A stretch of DNA of 64,000 nucleotides from Scleromitrula shiraiana. Lineage: Eukaryota > Ascomycota > Leotiomycetes > Helotiales > Sclerotiniaceae. Every line of letters starts with the position of its first letter. Position 1 is the stretch's first letter. Location: assembly GCA_028455995.1 (NCBI GenBank), contig JABELC010000007.1, positions 1,623,501-1,687,500 of the forward strand. Direction: 5' to 3'. Made by a program: the position numbers and the translations under genes. This document shows positions 49,677 through 63,700 of the stretch, one piece after another. The notes below the pieces were generated by a model, which made no database searches, had not been told where the DNA came from, and was given only the letters and a program-made list of their open reading frames with translations.

Positions 49677-50653
49677 CTCGGTTAAATTAAGATTGAAGCA
49701 CGCGCAAAATAAACGAATCGCTTCAAAATCGACAATTTTATATAAAACACCTTTTGCGTCGATATAAATAAATCGATTAATTATTTATAAAATTATTTAA
49801 AATATTAAATATAGATTGTTTTTATATTAAAATATTTATTATTAAAATTTAAAGATTAAATAATGATTTTAAAATTTATAATATTTATTTAAATATAAAG
49901 TAAAAATCATATAAAAATACTATAATTTTAAATTGATTTAAATTAAGTAAATTACTATATTAAGAAATAATGAAAATATATATAAATATATAAAAGAAAA
50001 ACTTTTATTTAATATAAATATTATATATTAAAATATAATATAATAGTCTTGAAAAGTGGAAGTTTTAAAGGTATTTTTAATTTTTTAAAATTTTTAAAAA
50101 TCTTAATAATTTATTTAAATCAAAATTATATTAAATAATATTTTAATGTAATAATTATAAAGATATAAATTATTATATATAAAAATTTGAAATGATTTTA
50201 ATGATTTTTAAAAATCGAAGTTATAATGGTATTTAGTGTTTGTAAATATTATATATATTTTTTTTAATTTTATTATATTATATTTTTTATATATTTTTAA
50301 TATATATAATATTTATATTAAATAAAGATTTGTTTTTTATATATTTATATATATCTTTATTATTTCTTAATATGATAATTTATTTGATTTAAATCAAATT
50401 AAAATTATAATATTTTTATATGATTTTTACTTTATATTTAATTAAATATTATAAATTTTAAAATTATTATTTGATCTTTAAATTTTAATAATAAATATTT
50501 TAATATAAAAATAATCTATATTTAATATTTTAAATAATTCTATAAATAATTGATCAATTTATTTATATTGGCGCAAGAGGTGTTTTATATAAAATCATCG
50601 ATTTTGAGGGTTTTTCGGTAATTTGCGCGTGCTTCAATTTTAATTTAACCGAG
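49677..50653. mobile_element. TA-flanked TIR element, 977 bp, nested in LTR copy B
   Basis: Same family as the element at 30067. The left end reads CTCGGTTAAATTAAGATTGA, the right end ...CAATTTTAATTTAACCGAG, with TA at 49675-49676 and 50654-50655. The homologous empty site is in copy A near 43989, where the sequence passes through a single TA. Both ends keep some CG-containing sequence (GAAGCACGCGC, GTCGATATAAATAAATCG). No transposase frame remains. Confidence 0.9.
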
Positions 50654-51561
50654 TAATAATAAAAAAAAAACTTTATAAAAGGATTTTACTTTATATTATT
50701 TAATTTTGATACTTTTTATATATATATATTTATTAATATTTTATATATTAATAACCTTAATTTATTATTCTAAATTGAATATATTATTATATTAATAAAT
50801 AAAAGCAAAAATACAAATATTATATATTAATTTTTAATTAAATATAAATATATTATTCAGATTATATTAGTATTAAAATTTTATATAATGATTTTTAGTT
50901 TTGATTTAGTAATCACTATTAAAAGTATAATTAATAAGATTTTTGATAATTGCATTTTATTATTGATTATTTATATCGATTTATATTTTTTATTTTAATT
51001 GTTAATTAAATTTAAAATAATAATCAAAAAACGATTTATAATCAATATTATAATATTATATTAATTATATAAATATAAAAAGATTACGGAGATACAATAA
51101 ATTAATAGTAATGATAATTTAGTAAATATAATAATAAAGGTAAAGTTTTATTTAATATTAAGAAAATTTATCAATACAAACAAAATATTAATAAAAATCA
51201 ATAAATAGATTAAATATAAAAAAGAATTTTGATTTTTTTCTTTGTTTATCTTTTAAAAAACAATTAAATAATAATCAATACTATTTATTTAATTTATATA
51301 TGATTATTATAAAGTAAAATAATAAAATATATAATATAAAAAATAACAATAATATAAAATAATGATAATATATAATTTAAATCATATTTATCCCAATTTA
51401 ACATTAAAATATTATATTGCATATAAACAAATTATAAAGATTTTAAAAAAATAAAAGGTTAAAAAAAGTTTATTTTATTTTTATTTTATATAGATAATTC
51501 ATAATTTTTATAAAATTTAATTTTTTATATATATAATATTAGATTTTTAAAAAGTTATCAA

Positions 51562-51721
51562 TATCTATATAATCAAATATATAACCTTATATCATATACC
51601 TATTGAGGAAATATATATTTTTGATGGTGTATAATACTTTTTTTGAATTTTTTGAATATATAAATATAAATAAGAGATTACCTGTATTATATAGTTCTAT
51701 ATCCCTGGAGTCAAACAAACA
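51562..51721 (+). mobile_element. 160-bp LTR copy 3, right end of the array
   Basis: Reads TATCTATATAATCAAATATA to ...CCTGGAGTCAAACAAACA. Compared with copy 1 it shows C-to-T and G-to-A differences (GACGGCGTATAACACC versus GATGGTGTATAATACT). Confidence 0.8.
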
Positions 51722-54700
51722 TATATAAAATAATTTTTATTTGATAAATTTTTATTAATTAACGAATTATAATCAATTTTTATTAACATAAAAAGCTTTG
51801 ATATATATTAGAATAATTTTAATTATTATAGTTAGATAAGGATTATTTTGATTTGATAACTTGAATTGTATAGAAACTTTGTACTAGTTAATAACTAGAA
51901 ATAAAAAATAAAAATGAAATAATTTCGAAAGATAAAATTATTGTAAATAATTTAAAGTTGAAAAATTGATTTAATTTTATAAATATAAAAAAGCTTATCA
52001 AAAGATTTACTATTATAAATTTATAGAATAATTAATCTAGACCCAGATTTATAGTATTTAAAATCATTAAATTAAAAAATTTTATATTAAAAATTGATTT
52101 GCTTTGAATCAAAACAGACATACAAATGAACATATCAAAAATAATCTTAAATATATATTACTAGTAAATTGAAATTTGAATTTTTAAATAAATTTGAAAA
52201 AGAAGTTAAATATATATATCTTTAAAAAAATTAAAATAAAGGTTTAAACTTTCATTTTAATAAATCAATTTGAATTGTTTTTTGAATATTTAATAATAAT
52301 TATAGAAACTTTATATATATATATTTCTTTTATACTTATTATATATAATATCTTTTATATCATTATTCATAAATACTTCTTTATTAATATATTTAATAAT
52401 GATTAATTCTATTACAAATATAATCAAAAACAATGAAGAACAAACTTAAATAAATCTTTTAGACTTTATCAAAATCTTTAAAGAATATATAAAAAAAAAG
52501 AAAATAATAATATTACTAAAAGTTATTATATTTTGAATAATCAATTTATAATTTATTATAAGATTTGAAATCATTAATTTACAAAACATTATAAATAATA
52601 TCGAAATAAAAATGCAAAATCTAATTCAAATTGAAATTAAAATTATATTAATTAAAACTAATAAAAAATTGATTCAATTATTTATTCTAATCTCTATTAA
52701 TATCTTTTTTAATCTTTATTATAATTATTATATCTTAAATAAATATCATTAAAAATAACTCAATCAATTAATTGAATAAATTAATTAGATTAAAAAAATT
52801 GGAATTACATATAATAATTTAAAAAAAAACATTTTTTAAATATTTTTAAATTTATTTTTAATAAAAAGATTGATATTTAAAACTAATAATTTCAAAATTT
52901 CAAAATTTTATTATAATAACAATAAAAATTAATATTTTATCACATAGATTATTTTATATATTTAAATTTCAATTAAATTATAAATTACAAATTTTGAAGA
53001 AAAGATTTTCAAAAAATAAACAAAAAATTAAAAAAATATTATTAAATAAAATGGATTTCTATATTCTAAAATTCAATATTTTTTATTGCAAATATTATAT
53101 ATAATTATCAAAATAACTTTTTGAAAAATAAAGGTTTTAAATTTATATTTAAAATAATTTTATATATTAATAAACAAAGAATTAAAAAAATGCTATCAAT
53201 CATTCAAGTTTATTTATTAAATATATAGTTATTTATTATGAATTTTATAATCAAACACTAATTTTTTAATAATATCTTTTAATATTAAAAAAAATCATTA
53301 TAAGAGAAATCAATAAATTTTGAAATTTTAAAATTCTATAATATATATTTAATGAAAATTAAAGAGCAAATATTAAATTGTAGTTGATCTATTTATATAA
53401 TTAATTTGAAAAATTAATTATCAATATAACATTATTTTTTATTAATTAATTCATTTAAACAAAAAATAAAAATCAAAGATATATATAATTTTTTTTAATA
53501 TAAAAAAAATATTTAATTATATTATTAAAAATTAATAATAAAGAATTTTGAAAAAATTGAAACTTTTGATAAGTTTAATTATATAAATAAAATTATTTTT
53601 GATAAATAATTATAAAAGATGAATTTGATCAATATATAGATATTTTAAAATAATTACATTTTTTATTTTGTTTTTAATTTTTATATAAAATCATTATTGA
53701 TATTCAAATATAAAATTGTTTTTATATATTAATAACATTATTTTTGTGATTTTTTTTATATTGTTTTAGAACAATAAAGTTATTTTTAAAAAGAACTTTT
53801 TATTTTATATATCAAAAAAAAGCTAAGAATAGAATATAATTTGTTCTTAATAAAATATAATGATTTGATTTTATTCAAAATAATGATATTAAATTTGTTA
53901 TTATTTTCTTTAATTAAAAAAAATTATAACTAAAAAACTTAATATATTAATTAAATATATAATTAAATATAGATTTAATGTATAAAAAATATATATAAAT
54001 ATATGAATTATTTAAATAAAATTAATTTTGTAACATATAACTAAATTTGTTAATATTTAAAAAAGATTAAATATATAGATTATTCAATTTTATATAATAT
54101 GTATAATCAATATAATAAATTATATCATCGACACTCCCTCGGATCAATCCGTCAATTCTATTTTGCTCTTTGAGAAAAAGACACATGATATTTAATCTTA
54201 ATTAATAAAATATCGAAATAAAAAGAAACAAGAAACTATTTAAACAAATAATTAATTGCTAATTTTTTCATAAAAGAATTTATCTAAATATATTTACATC
54301 CATAAATGAAATTCAAAGAAGTTTAATTAATATTAATATTATTTTATATAATTACAATTTAAAATTAAAAAAATATTAATTAATATAATATAAACTTTTT
54401 AATAATTATATATAATAATAAATTAAAACGATTTATTTATATAATTGAAATAATAAATCGAATTATTCAATTAGAAATTTATTTTTAGATATATTTAAAT
54501 AATTAAGTTAAATTATTTAAATTAAAAGTTTTATTAAATAATCTTAAACAAAATTAATAAATCAAAACTATAAGAATAATAAAATAAATTAAAATATAGA
54601 AAATCAAGATTTTGTTTTATTAATTGTTTAATTATATTGATATTATAAATAATAAAAAGATTAATAAATTTATTAAATTTATTATATAAGAATACTTTAA

Positions 54701-57700
54701 TTTAAATATAATTAATTTTATTGTAATTAATGTAAAAATTCATCAATTTAATTAATATAAATAAAAATTCAAATTAAAAACAAAAAAAATAATCTATAAT
54801 AATATATCTAATTAAAAAAGTTAAATATAAAATTCTTTTATTTAAAAATATAAAATTAAAAATTAAAGATATATTATTTTAATCAAAATTATAATATAAA
54901 TATATGAAATCATATTTATTTAAATTAAAATATATTTTGAATAATTATTATATATATCAAAAAAAGAAATTTCAAAATATTTATTATTAAGATATTAAGA
55001 ATATTTAAAAACTCAAAAAAAGTTAAATAATGTAAAAATATATAAAAATCAAACTAAAAAAACAAACATAAGACTTTTTTTAAATATAAAAATTAAAATA
55101 AAATATATTATAAAATAGATTCAAAAAATAAAGATAAGTATTAAGTTATAATATTTAAAAAAAAAGAAATTAAGAAAAAAGAAATAAATAATAGTAGTAA
55201 ATAAAAAATTATAAAAGATTAAAAAAAAATGAAATTGAAATTGTTTTTTTATTTTTTTTTTCAAAACTCAATTTTTAATCTTTTTCTAAAACATATTGAT
55301 TATGAAAATACAAATCTAAAATCATTAAAATATCAAGCCTTGATAATTTTATATAGTTAATGATTGAAATAGAACTTCAAACCGAAAAGAAATATATAGT
55401 AAATTATAATCTGATAATTTAAACAAAAAATCATTTAAATTCAATAGAAGTTTTATAATAATTTTAAAATCTAAAACTATATAGAATTTTCAAAACTTTT
55501 TACATTATTATCTTAATTATAGAAATTAAACTAAATTTAATTTTATTTAAAATTATATTGAATTATGATTTTAAAAAATAATAATATTTAAGTATTGAAA
55601 AAAATCATTCCATTGATTTAATTTTAATCAAAAAAGAATTTTATGAACTAAAAAATAAAATTATTAACTTTTATTCATCATAATAGATAATTAGAATGTT
55701 TGATAAATTTCAGTTTGATTATTATGTTTTAAATGAAATTTATTAATGTTAATCGATTTTTTAAAAAAAATGTATATTATATTTTATTTTCATTAATAAA
55801 ATATTAAAAGAATATTCTTTAAATAATTTATTTATTATATGTTTTTTATTGAATTTATTTATCTTAGTGTTTTAATTTTCAAATATAAAAGTAAAAAGAA
55901 TTTAATAAATATTAATATTATTCTATATAACTATATTTAGAAATTAGAAAGCTTTAATCACTTCAATTTAAGTTTTTTTAAAATTATATATAATAAACAG
56001 TTTATTTAAATTATTTAAATAATTAAAATATTTCATTATATTGTGAAATCAAAAGCTTATTTCACACTATTATTTAATAGTCAAATAGAATTATTAAAAT
56101 TAAATAGTTTTATTAAATAATTCAAAACAAGATTAATAAACTAAAATTATTAAAATTATAAAGCAAATTTAAACAAAAAAAAGTTTTCTTGATATTTTAA
56201 AAAACCAAAAAATTAATAAATCAATAAGATTAATATAATAATATAACGATATTTAAATATAAATATGATTAATTTTACAATGATTAAAATTAAAGCTAAT
56301 TAATAAAATCGATATGAATAAAATTGAAAATTGAAATTCAAAAAGTTATATTATAATAATTTGTTTAAATAAAAGATAAATAAAAAAGCTTTATTCAACA
56401 ATATAAAATTAAAACTTAAGATTGAAATATCAATATATTACATTATATTTATTCAAATTAAGGATTATTTTAATAATTGATATATATATAAAGAACTTTT
56501 TTTTGAAATATTTAAAGATTAAGAATACATTTAGCAAGTTTAATAAATATAAAAAATAGATTTAAAGAGCAAATATAAAATCCTTTTTAGATATAAAAAC
56601 TACAATAATAATAATAATAAAATTATAGCATTGGAAATGAACAAGAAATCAACTTGAATATAAAAAATAATAAAAACGATGAATATTATTAATAAACAAA
56701 AATATCATTTTAAAAAGAAAACATAAAATATTCAAATGAAAAGATGAAATTGAAATAATTATTTTTCTTTTTTGTTTATATTAAAATTAAACCTTTAATC
56801 CCTCTTTGGAAATATATTGCACCCACAAAAATTTGTAAATGGAATCATCAACATATTGAATCTGGATAATTTTATATAGTCAATGATTGAAACAAGATTT
56901 TAAGCCCCCTGTCAAAAAAATTATTATTAAATTACCTACTTGTAAATCATTTTTGTTTTCAGATTTTAACTTTTTAAATTATATTGTTTTCATTAAATAA
57001 ATTTTAAATATTGATATTAATATTATTTAATATTTAATATTTTTAAATTCTCTTTATTCAATTATATTCTAATTTATCTTGTATACATTATTATCAATTC
57101 TATTTTATCTAATTCTATAATAATCTATATCTTTAGTCTATTTTAAGAAATTCGTTTTTTTAGATGATGTTTCAACTTTATTGTATCTTTATGTTGATTA
57201 TTGTTTTTATTTTTGTTTTTATTATGATTTTTTGATTTATTAATTTGTTTTTTATATATTATTATATAATATATTAATTGGTATTTTATTTTAAATATTA
57301 ATCTTATTATTATATACTTTTTTCTAAATTATAAACATTTATTGATTTCTTCATTTATTATCTTAGATTTCTATATTTGTTAATAATCTTTAAAAATTTC
57401 ATGTTATACATTTTATATTTTATCAATAATCGATTTTTCATTTTTTTATATATTTATAAAAATTGAATCTCTTTTTATAAACTATATAAAATCAACTTTA
57501 ATTTTATATATCATTTTCAATATACACTTTTAATTTTAGTTTTAAAATTCAATAATATTGTTAAAATACTATTTAGATCTTGTATTATATTAATATCTTA
57601 ATTAATGAAAAAAGATAAAATTAAATTGAACATAATTCTCTTTTTTAATAACATTTTTAAACAATAAACTAATTTAAATTAACACAAATTTTATAATTTG

Positions 57701-60700
57701 CAAATATTTAACTCATGTTCATTTTAATTTATAAAAAGCTAAAAACTTTTATCAAAAGAAAATTCTAACAATAATGATTATTCAGAAATATTAATCTTTT
57801 TCTAAAAATATTCTATTATAATTAAAAAAATAATATTGAATTTATAATATTTAAAAAAGAAGTTATTTAAGTTAACAATTAAAATCTTTTTTAATAATAT
57901 TGAAAAGTTTAATATATATAATAAAATTTTAAATTAAAATATGATTTTTTAATTTTTATTATTATTATATAATTTTTTTATAATATTTAAAACTAGTTTA
58001 TTTATAAAACTAGATAAAAAAATTATAAATATATATTTAAAATACTTTATTAAAAATAATTTTTTAAAAGAAATAATTTATTTAAATAATATTGATATTT
58101 GATAATCAATTATTTATAATAATTATCATAAAAATCAATAAAATTTTTTAAATTAAAATCAATTATCTTTTTTTGATTAAAATTAATTTTTTTGATTAAA
58201 ATTCTTTATTTCAATTTATTTATAAAAATAAAAATATAATTTTAATAGAATTATATAATTTCTTTAAAAAATTATTTAATATTATAATTTTTAATTTTTG
58301 TTTTTTTATATAATTCTTTTTTATTTATTATTAATATTTTTATTATTAATATATTTATTATAAATTATTTATTTACTGTTATATTAATAAATATTTATTT
58401 TAATTTTTTCAAATTTAATTTTAATTATAATTCTTTTTATAGTATTATAATAAATAAAATTATGTTTTTAAATTAAAAAATATATATCAAATGAAAATAT
58501 TTTAAAAATAGACAGAATTATATTTTTATAGATATTAATTAAATAAAATTTAATTTATATTTAAAAAATAATATTTTTAATAATAATTTATAAAAAAAAT
58601 ATTAAAAAAAATCAATTCTTTTTAATTTTTTAATTTATAAATCAAAATCATTAAATTATTTAAATAATTATTTATTTTTAATTTTAAATAATATATATAT
58701 AACTTTAAATTTATAATCTTTTAGATGAATATTTATATTTATTTTATTTTTAATAATAAATTTAATTTTATAAATGTTAATAAAAATAACAAAATTTTTA
58801 AAAGAGTTTATTTATATTATGAAATTTCTAATATTATATAATTAATAATTAAATTTAATAAAATATATAAAATAAAATTTTTTTTATAATAAATCTTTAC
58901 ATTAAATAAATATTCTTTAATTATTTTATTTTTAAAAAAATTTAAATATTCTTTATTTTAAAAATCAATTTTTATTTTATATTTATTTTTAAAATATTTT
59001 TTGATATTATATTTTATAAATTATAACTTTATTTTTTTGAATTTTTTAAAAAATTATAAATTAAAAATAAAAAAACTTTAAATTAATATTTTAAAAAAAA
59101 TACAAAATAATAATTAATTATTTTTTTTTTACTTTTTATTAAAGTTATTTTTTAATTTTTATTTCAAATTTTAAAAATCTATATTTAATATTATAAAAAA
59201 CTTTTTTATATTTATTAATATATAATATTATTTTTATTAATCTTTTAATAAATCTAATTTATATTTAATAATTTCTTTTTAATTTTATATCAATTTAATA
59301 TATAATATAATTTATTATTTTTTAATAATTAAATTTATTATTAAGTCAAAAATTCAAAAAATTAATTTTATAAAAAAGAATTTTAATTTTAATTTTTTAA
59401 TTTATTATATTAAATAAATCTATATATTATATTATTATATTTATTTTTTTAAAACTTTATAAAAAATTATAAAATATAATAAAAAGAATTTATTAAAAAA
59501 AAATAAAAATAAAAATGTTTTTTATTTATAAATTTTTTTAAATTTCTTTAGATTTTTTAAAAATTATTTATTTATTAATTTATAAAATTAATAAATATAA
59601 AATCAATTATAAATTTATTATTTTTTAAAAAATATTTTTAATTTTATATTATTTAATTTAAATTTATTTCTTTTTATATTTAAATTAATTTTAAAAATAT
59701 AAATAAATTTTTATATTTTATAGTATTTAATTATTATGATAAAAATATTAATATTTTAAAATTATTATTTAATTTTATTTTCTTAATTATTATATTATTT
59801 TTGAATATTAAATTTATTAATTTATTAATTAAAATAATTTCAATTATATTTATAAAAATTTATAATATAAAAAAATCTAATTTTGATTTCTTTTCTTTCA
59901 AATTATAAAGTTTCATATAATATATTTCTATAATTTTTCAAAATTTTAAAAATGATAATTTTTAGAATATTAAAATATTTTAGATTTATATTAATTAAAA
60001 ATTAAATATGAATTTTATAAAAGTAAATTCAAATAAATATTTAAACTTTTTAAATAAAATATATTAAGAATAATAAAACTATTATAATAAAAAATATTTA
60101 TATATAATTGTTTTAATATATATTAAATAATAAAACTATTATAATAAAAAATATTTATATATAATTGTTTTAATATATATTAAATAATAAATATATTATT
60201 TTTATATAATTATTGATCTAATTATTATTCAAAAATCTCTATAATAATTTTAAAGAAAACCCTTTCTTTAATATTTTTTATATTTTTCAATTAATTCAAA
60301 AGTAAGTTTATATTTATTAAAAAAATATTACATGAAATTTCGATAAATTCTTATTAGTTAATTATCATCTTATCTGTTGATTTTCCTTATTTAAAAAATC
60401 ATTTTTAAATCAAAATAAGTATTTATAATAATATTAAACATTAGATTTTAAATTGTTATTGAACTTTTTTTTATATGATTATCCTAGTATCACTTCAATT
60501 TTATATTTACATATAATTTTGATATTTTTATAATATAATTTAAATCGATTATTATAATAACAATTTATAGTTTCTTTTTTAAAGAAATTGTAATTTTTAA
60601 CTTTCTTTATCAAAGATAATAATTAAACTCTATTTAATATAAATGTGATTTTATATTTATATGTTCATTTAAAACATTTATCATATATTCTTTTTAAAAT

Positions 60701-63700
60701 GTAATAAACCTTTTTTTTTGAATTAATGTATTAATATTATTGATACAGATTTTTATATTTATTTATTAATTTATCATTATCTATACTTTAATTGATTTAT
60801 TATTATAAATTAAAATAAAAACATAAAAGTCAATAAAAGTCTTTAAAAGAATATTATTATATATTAATATTTATGAATCAATATATTTATTTATCTAAAT
60901 ATTATTAAAATAATTAATTGAAGACTTATGAAATGCATTATTTAATTTAAACAAAATCATTTTTGTTTGTAAAATTTATTATGTTGATGGTTTTATTATT
61001 ATCAAAGTTTTTAAAAATTTAAATAAAATATTAAACAACATTATTAATTATCTAATTTTCTTTAATTTTTCTTTGATTTTAATAATAGAATTATATAAAT
61101 CTTTATAAATTATTATAAGTAATAATTACAAATCAGCGGCAGACTCAAGAAGTCGGTTATTGACGTAATGATATTCTTTATAAACGAAATCTAGTTGAAT
61201 AAAGAATTTGGGTTAAAAGTATCTATAATCTTTTTTGATATAAACAAACCATTTGATTATATAATAAAAAATTAATTATTAAATAATTTAAAGAATTTAA
61301 ATTTTTTAGTAAATTTAACAATATAAATAGAATCGTTTTTAAAAAATTGAAAATTAAAATTTGTATTTGATAAATAATTCAAGAAGATTGATTAAATTAA
61401 TATAAACTATTAGAAAATAATTTCATTTTTTTTGAAATTCTTATAGAGAATTTTCATTAATATTGTAAAATAAAAACTTTATTCTATATTAATAATATAG
61501 CTTTTATAATCTTTTTTTTATTCTTTAAAAAAAAAGATTATTCTAAAAAGAAAATCGCTACATTATATCAAAACAATTATTAATATAATATAATTTAATA
61601 TTATTAAAATCAAGTTAAATTATTTTATTAAAAATAAAAAAACTAAATCATATATTCTAATTTTGAATTAAAAATTTTCATAATTAAACAATTTGATTTG
61701 TTAGTTAAATATGTAATTTAATTTGAATTTAATTTTTAAAGAATATATAAATATATATATTAAAAAAATAAAATTAATATTTTATGATATAATTAGATTT
61801 TTAAATATAATAATTATAAAAAGTCTAAAAATAATTATTATTTATTAAATTGTTATAGTAGTTTTACAATTTAAGATTATAAATTTTTTGGGGGGTTGTT
61901 TAGATAGTTTTTATATTAATTATAAAAGTTAAAGTACATTTCTTTCTTCTTGAAATTAAATTAAATTTCAATATTGAGAAATATAGTATTTAAACATTCA
62001 ATCTTTGAAATTAAATTTTTATTAATGAAATTATAATAAATGATAAAGAAATTTTATTTGATAAAATAAAATTATTAAAAAATAAATTTTAATCATAATA
62101 TTTTAAAATAGTTTTTGAGAAATTTTATTTTTATTAATATCTTTCGAATTAATTTATTAACTTTATTTTGTTTAATTAATAAAGTATCGATTATTAATCT
62201 TTGTATAAAATTCTTTTTTTAAATATATTTATATTCATAAATAAAATTAAAGAAAGTTTGGTTAATATTAATGATATTTTATGACATTATAATTTAAAAT
62301 TACATAATATTAAATACTATAATTTAGAATGATTAAAGATTATATATAATATTAGATTAAAAAAAGGTATTTATATATATTAATACGGATTGATTAAGTA
62401 TGCACTATACATTATATGCTAGTCAATATTATATAATATTAAAGAGTTATATAATTCTTTGATTTATATAATCTATTTTAGATTTAGAAATAATTATTAT
62501 ATTATTATAAAGATCTTTTTTTATATAATATATTTCTTTTTGAAATATATTTAATATTAGTTAATAATTATAAATTAGATCAAGAATTTGTTTTTATTAT
62601 TAAAATAAAATAAAAATATTTCAATTTTTAAGATTGATATTAAATTAATTTAGTTTTTTAAAAGTAATTATTTTATAAATTATTATATTAAAATAAAAAA
62701 AAGATTTAAATTTTATTGATATTCAATTTTTTAACAATAATTAAGATAGTTTTTAAATATTAAAAATTAAATTTAAAAAAGTATTTAAAAGTTTTGAATA
62801 TATAAATAATAAATATATCATTATTATATTTAATATATATATTTATTTAAATTAAATATTTTGAATTAAATAGTTAATCTATATATTTTTTATATTTGTA
62901 AATTAGTTTAATTATTTATTGATTTAATTTTATAATTATAATGATATATTTTTATATATTTAAAACTATTACAATTTTGAAATTTGAAAATGTATATATA
63001 TATAAAAATAATTTCAATTTGAATATAATAAAAATATCTATAAATCCATATCTTTGTTTAATTTATTATTTTATTTTTAATGAAGGTTACTTTTTATTTA
63101 TTTATAATAAATTTTTATTAGAAACCAAAATATAATACTTTTATTAATTTATAATTGAATTAACATTTAAAATTATATAATATTAAATATTCTTAATCAA
63201 AATTTAAATAATATAAAAAACAATATGACTTTTATAAATACATTTAGTATAAATATTGAATTCTATTATTTATATAAAATAAAAATAAAATTAGAATTAC
63301 TACAAATAAATATAATTTATAGGTTTATATTCGTTAAAATTAAGAATAAATTTGAAAAAATATATTTTTATCTATTTTTTATTATATAATTGTTATTAAG
63401 ATTTTTAATAATAAATACATTAAAATAACAATAAAATTGATCAATGAAATTTAATTATAAATTAAATTAAATTGTATTTTAAAATAAATATAATAGATAA
63501 AAAATTTATAATTTTAAAAAATTTAATTTTTAGTTAAAACATGAAATTAAATTATATATATTACAAAGTTTTTGATATTTAAAAAATAAAGATTTATAAA
63601 ATTGAATAAAATATTATATTAAAATTAAATAATGATTAATATAAAAACATATGGAAAGTATTTTATAATAATAATATATATATAAAAAATTTATATTTAT

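Larger units (their letters stand above)
45065..51561 (+). mobile_element. Internal region of LTR element, copy B, with nested TIR element
   Basis: Homologous to copy A from its first bases after the LTR to the next LTR. It differs by the nested 977-bp TIR element (49677-50653) and a private 10-bp tandem array (48531-48630). The minus-strand open frame at 45506-45883 is a low-complexity product of 15-bp repeats, not a gene. Confidence 0.8.
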
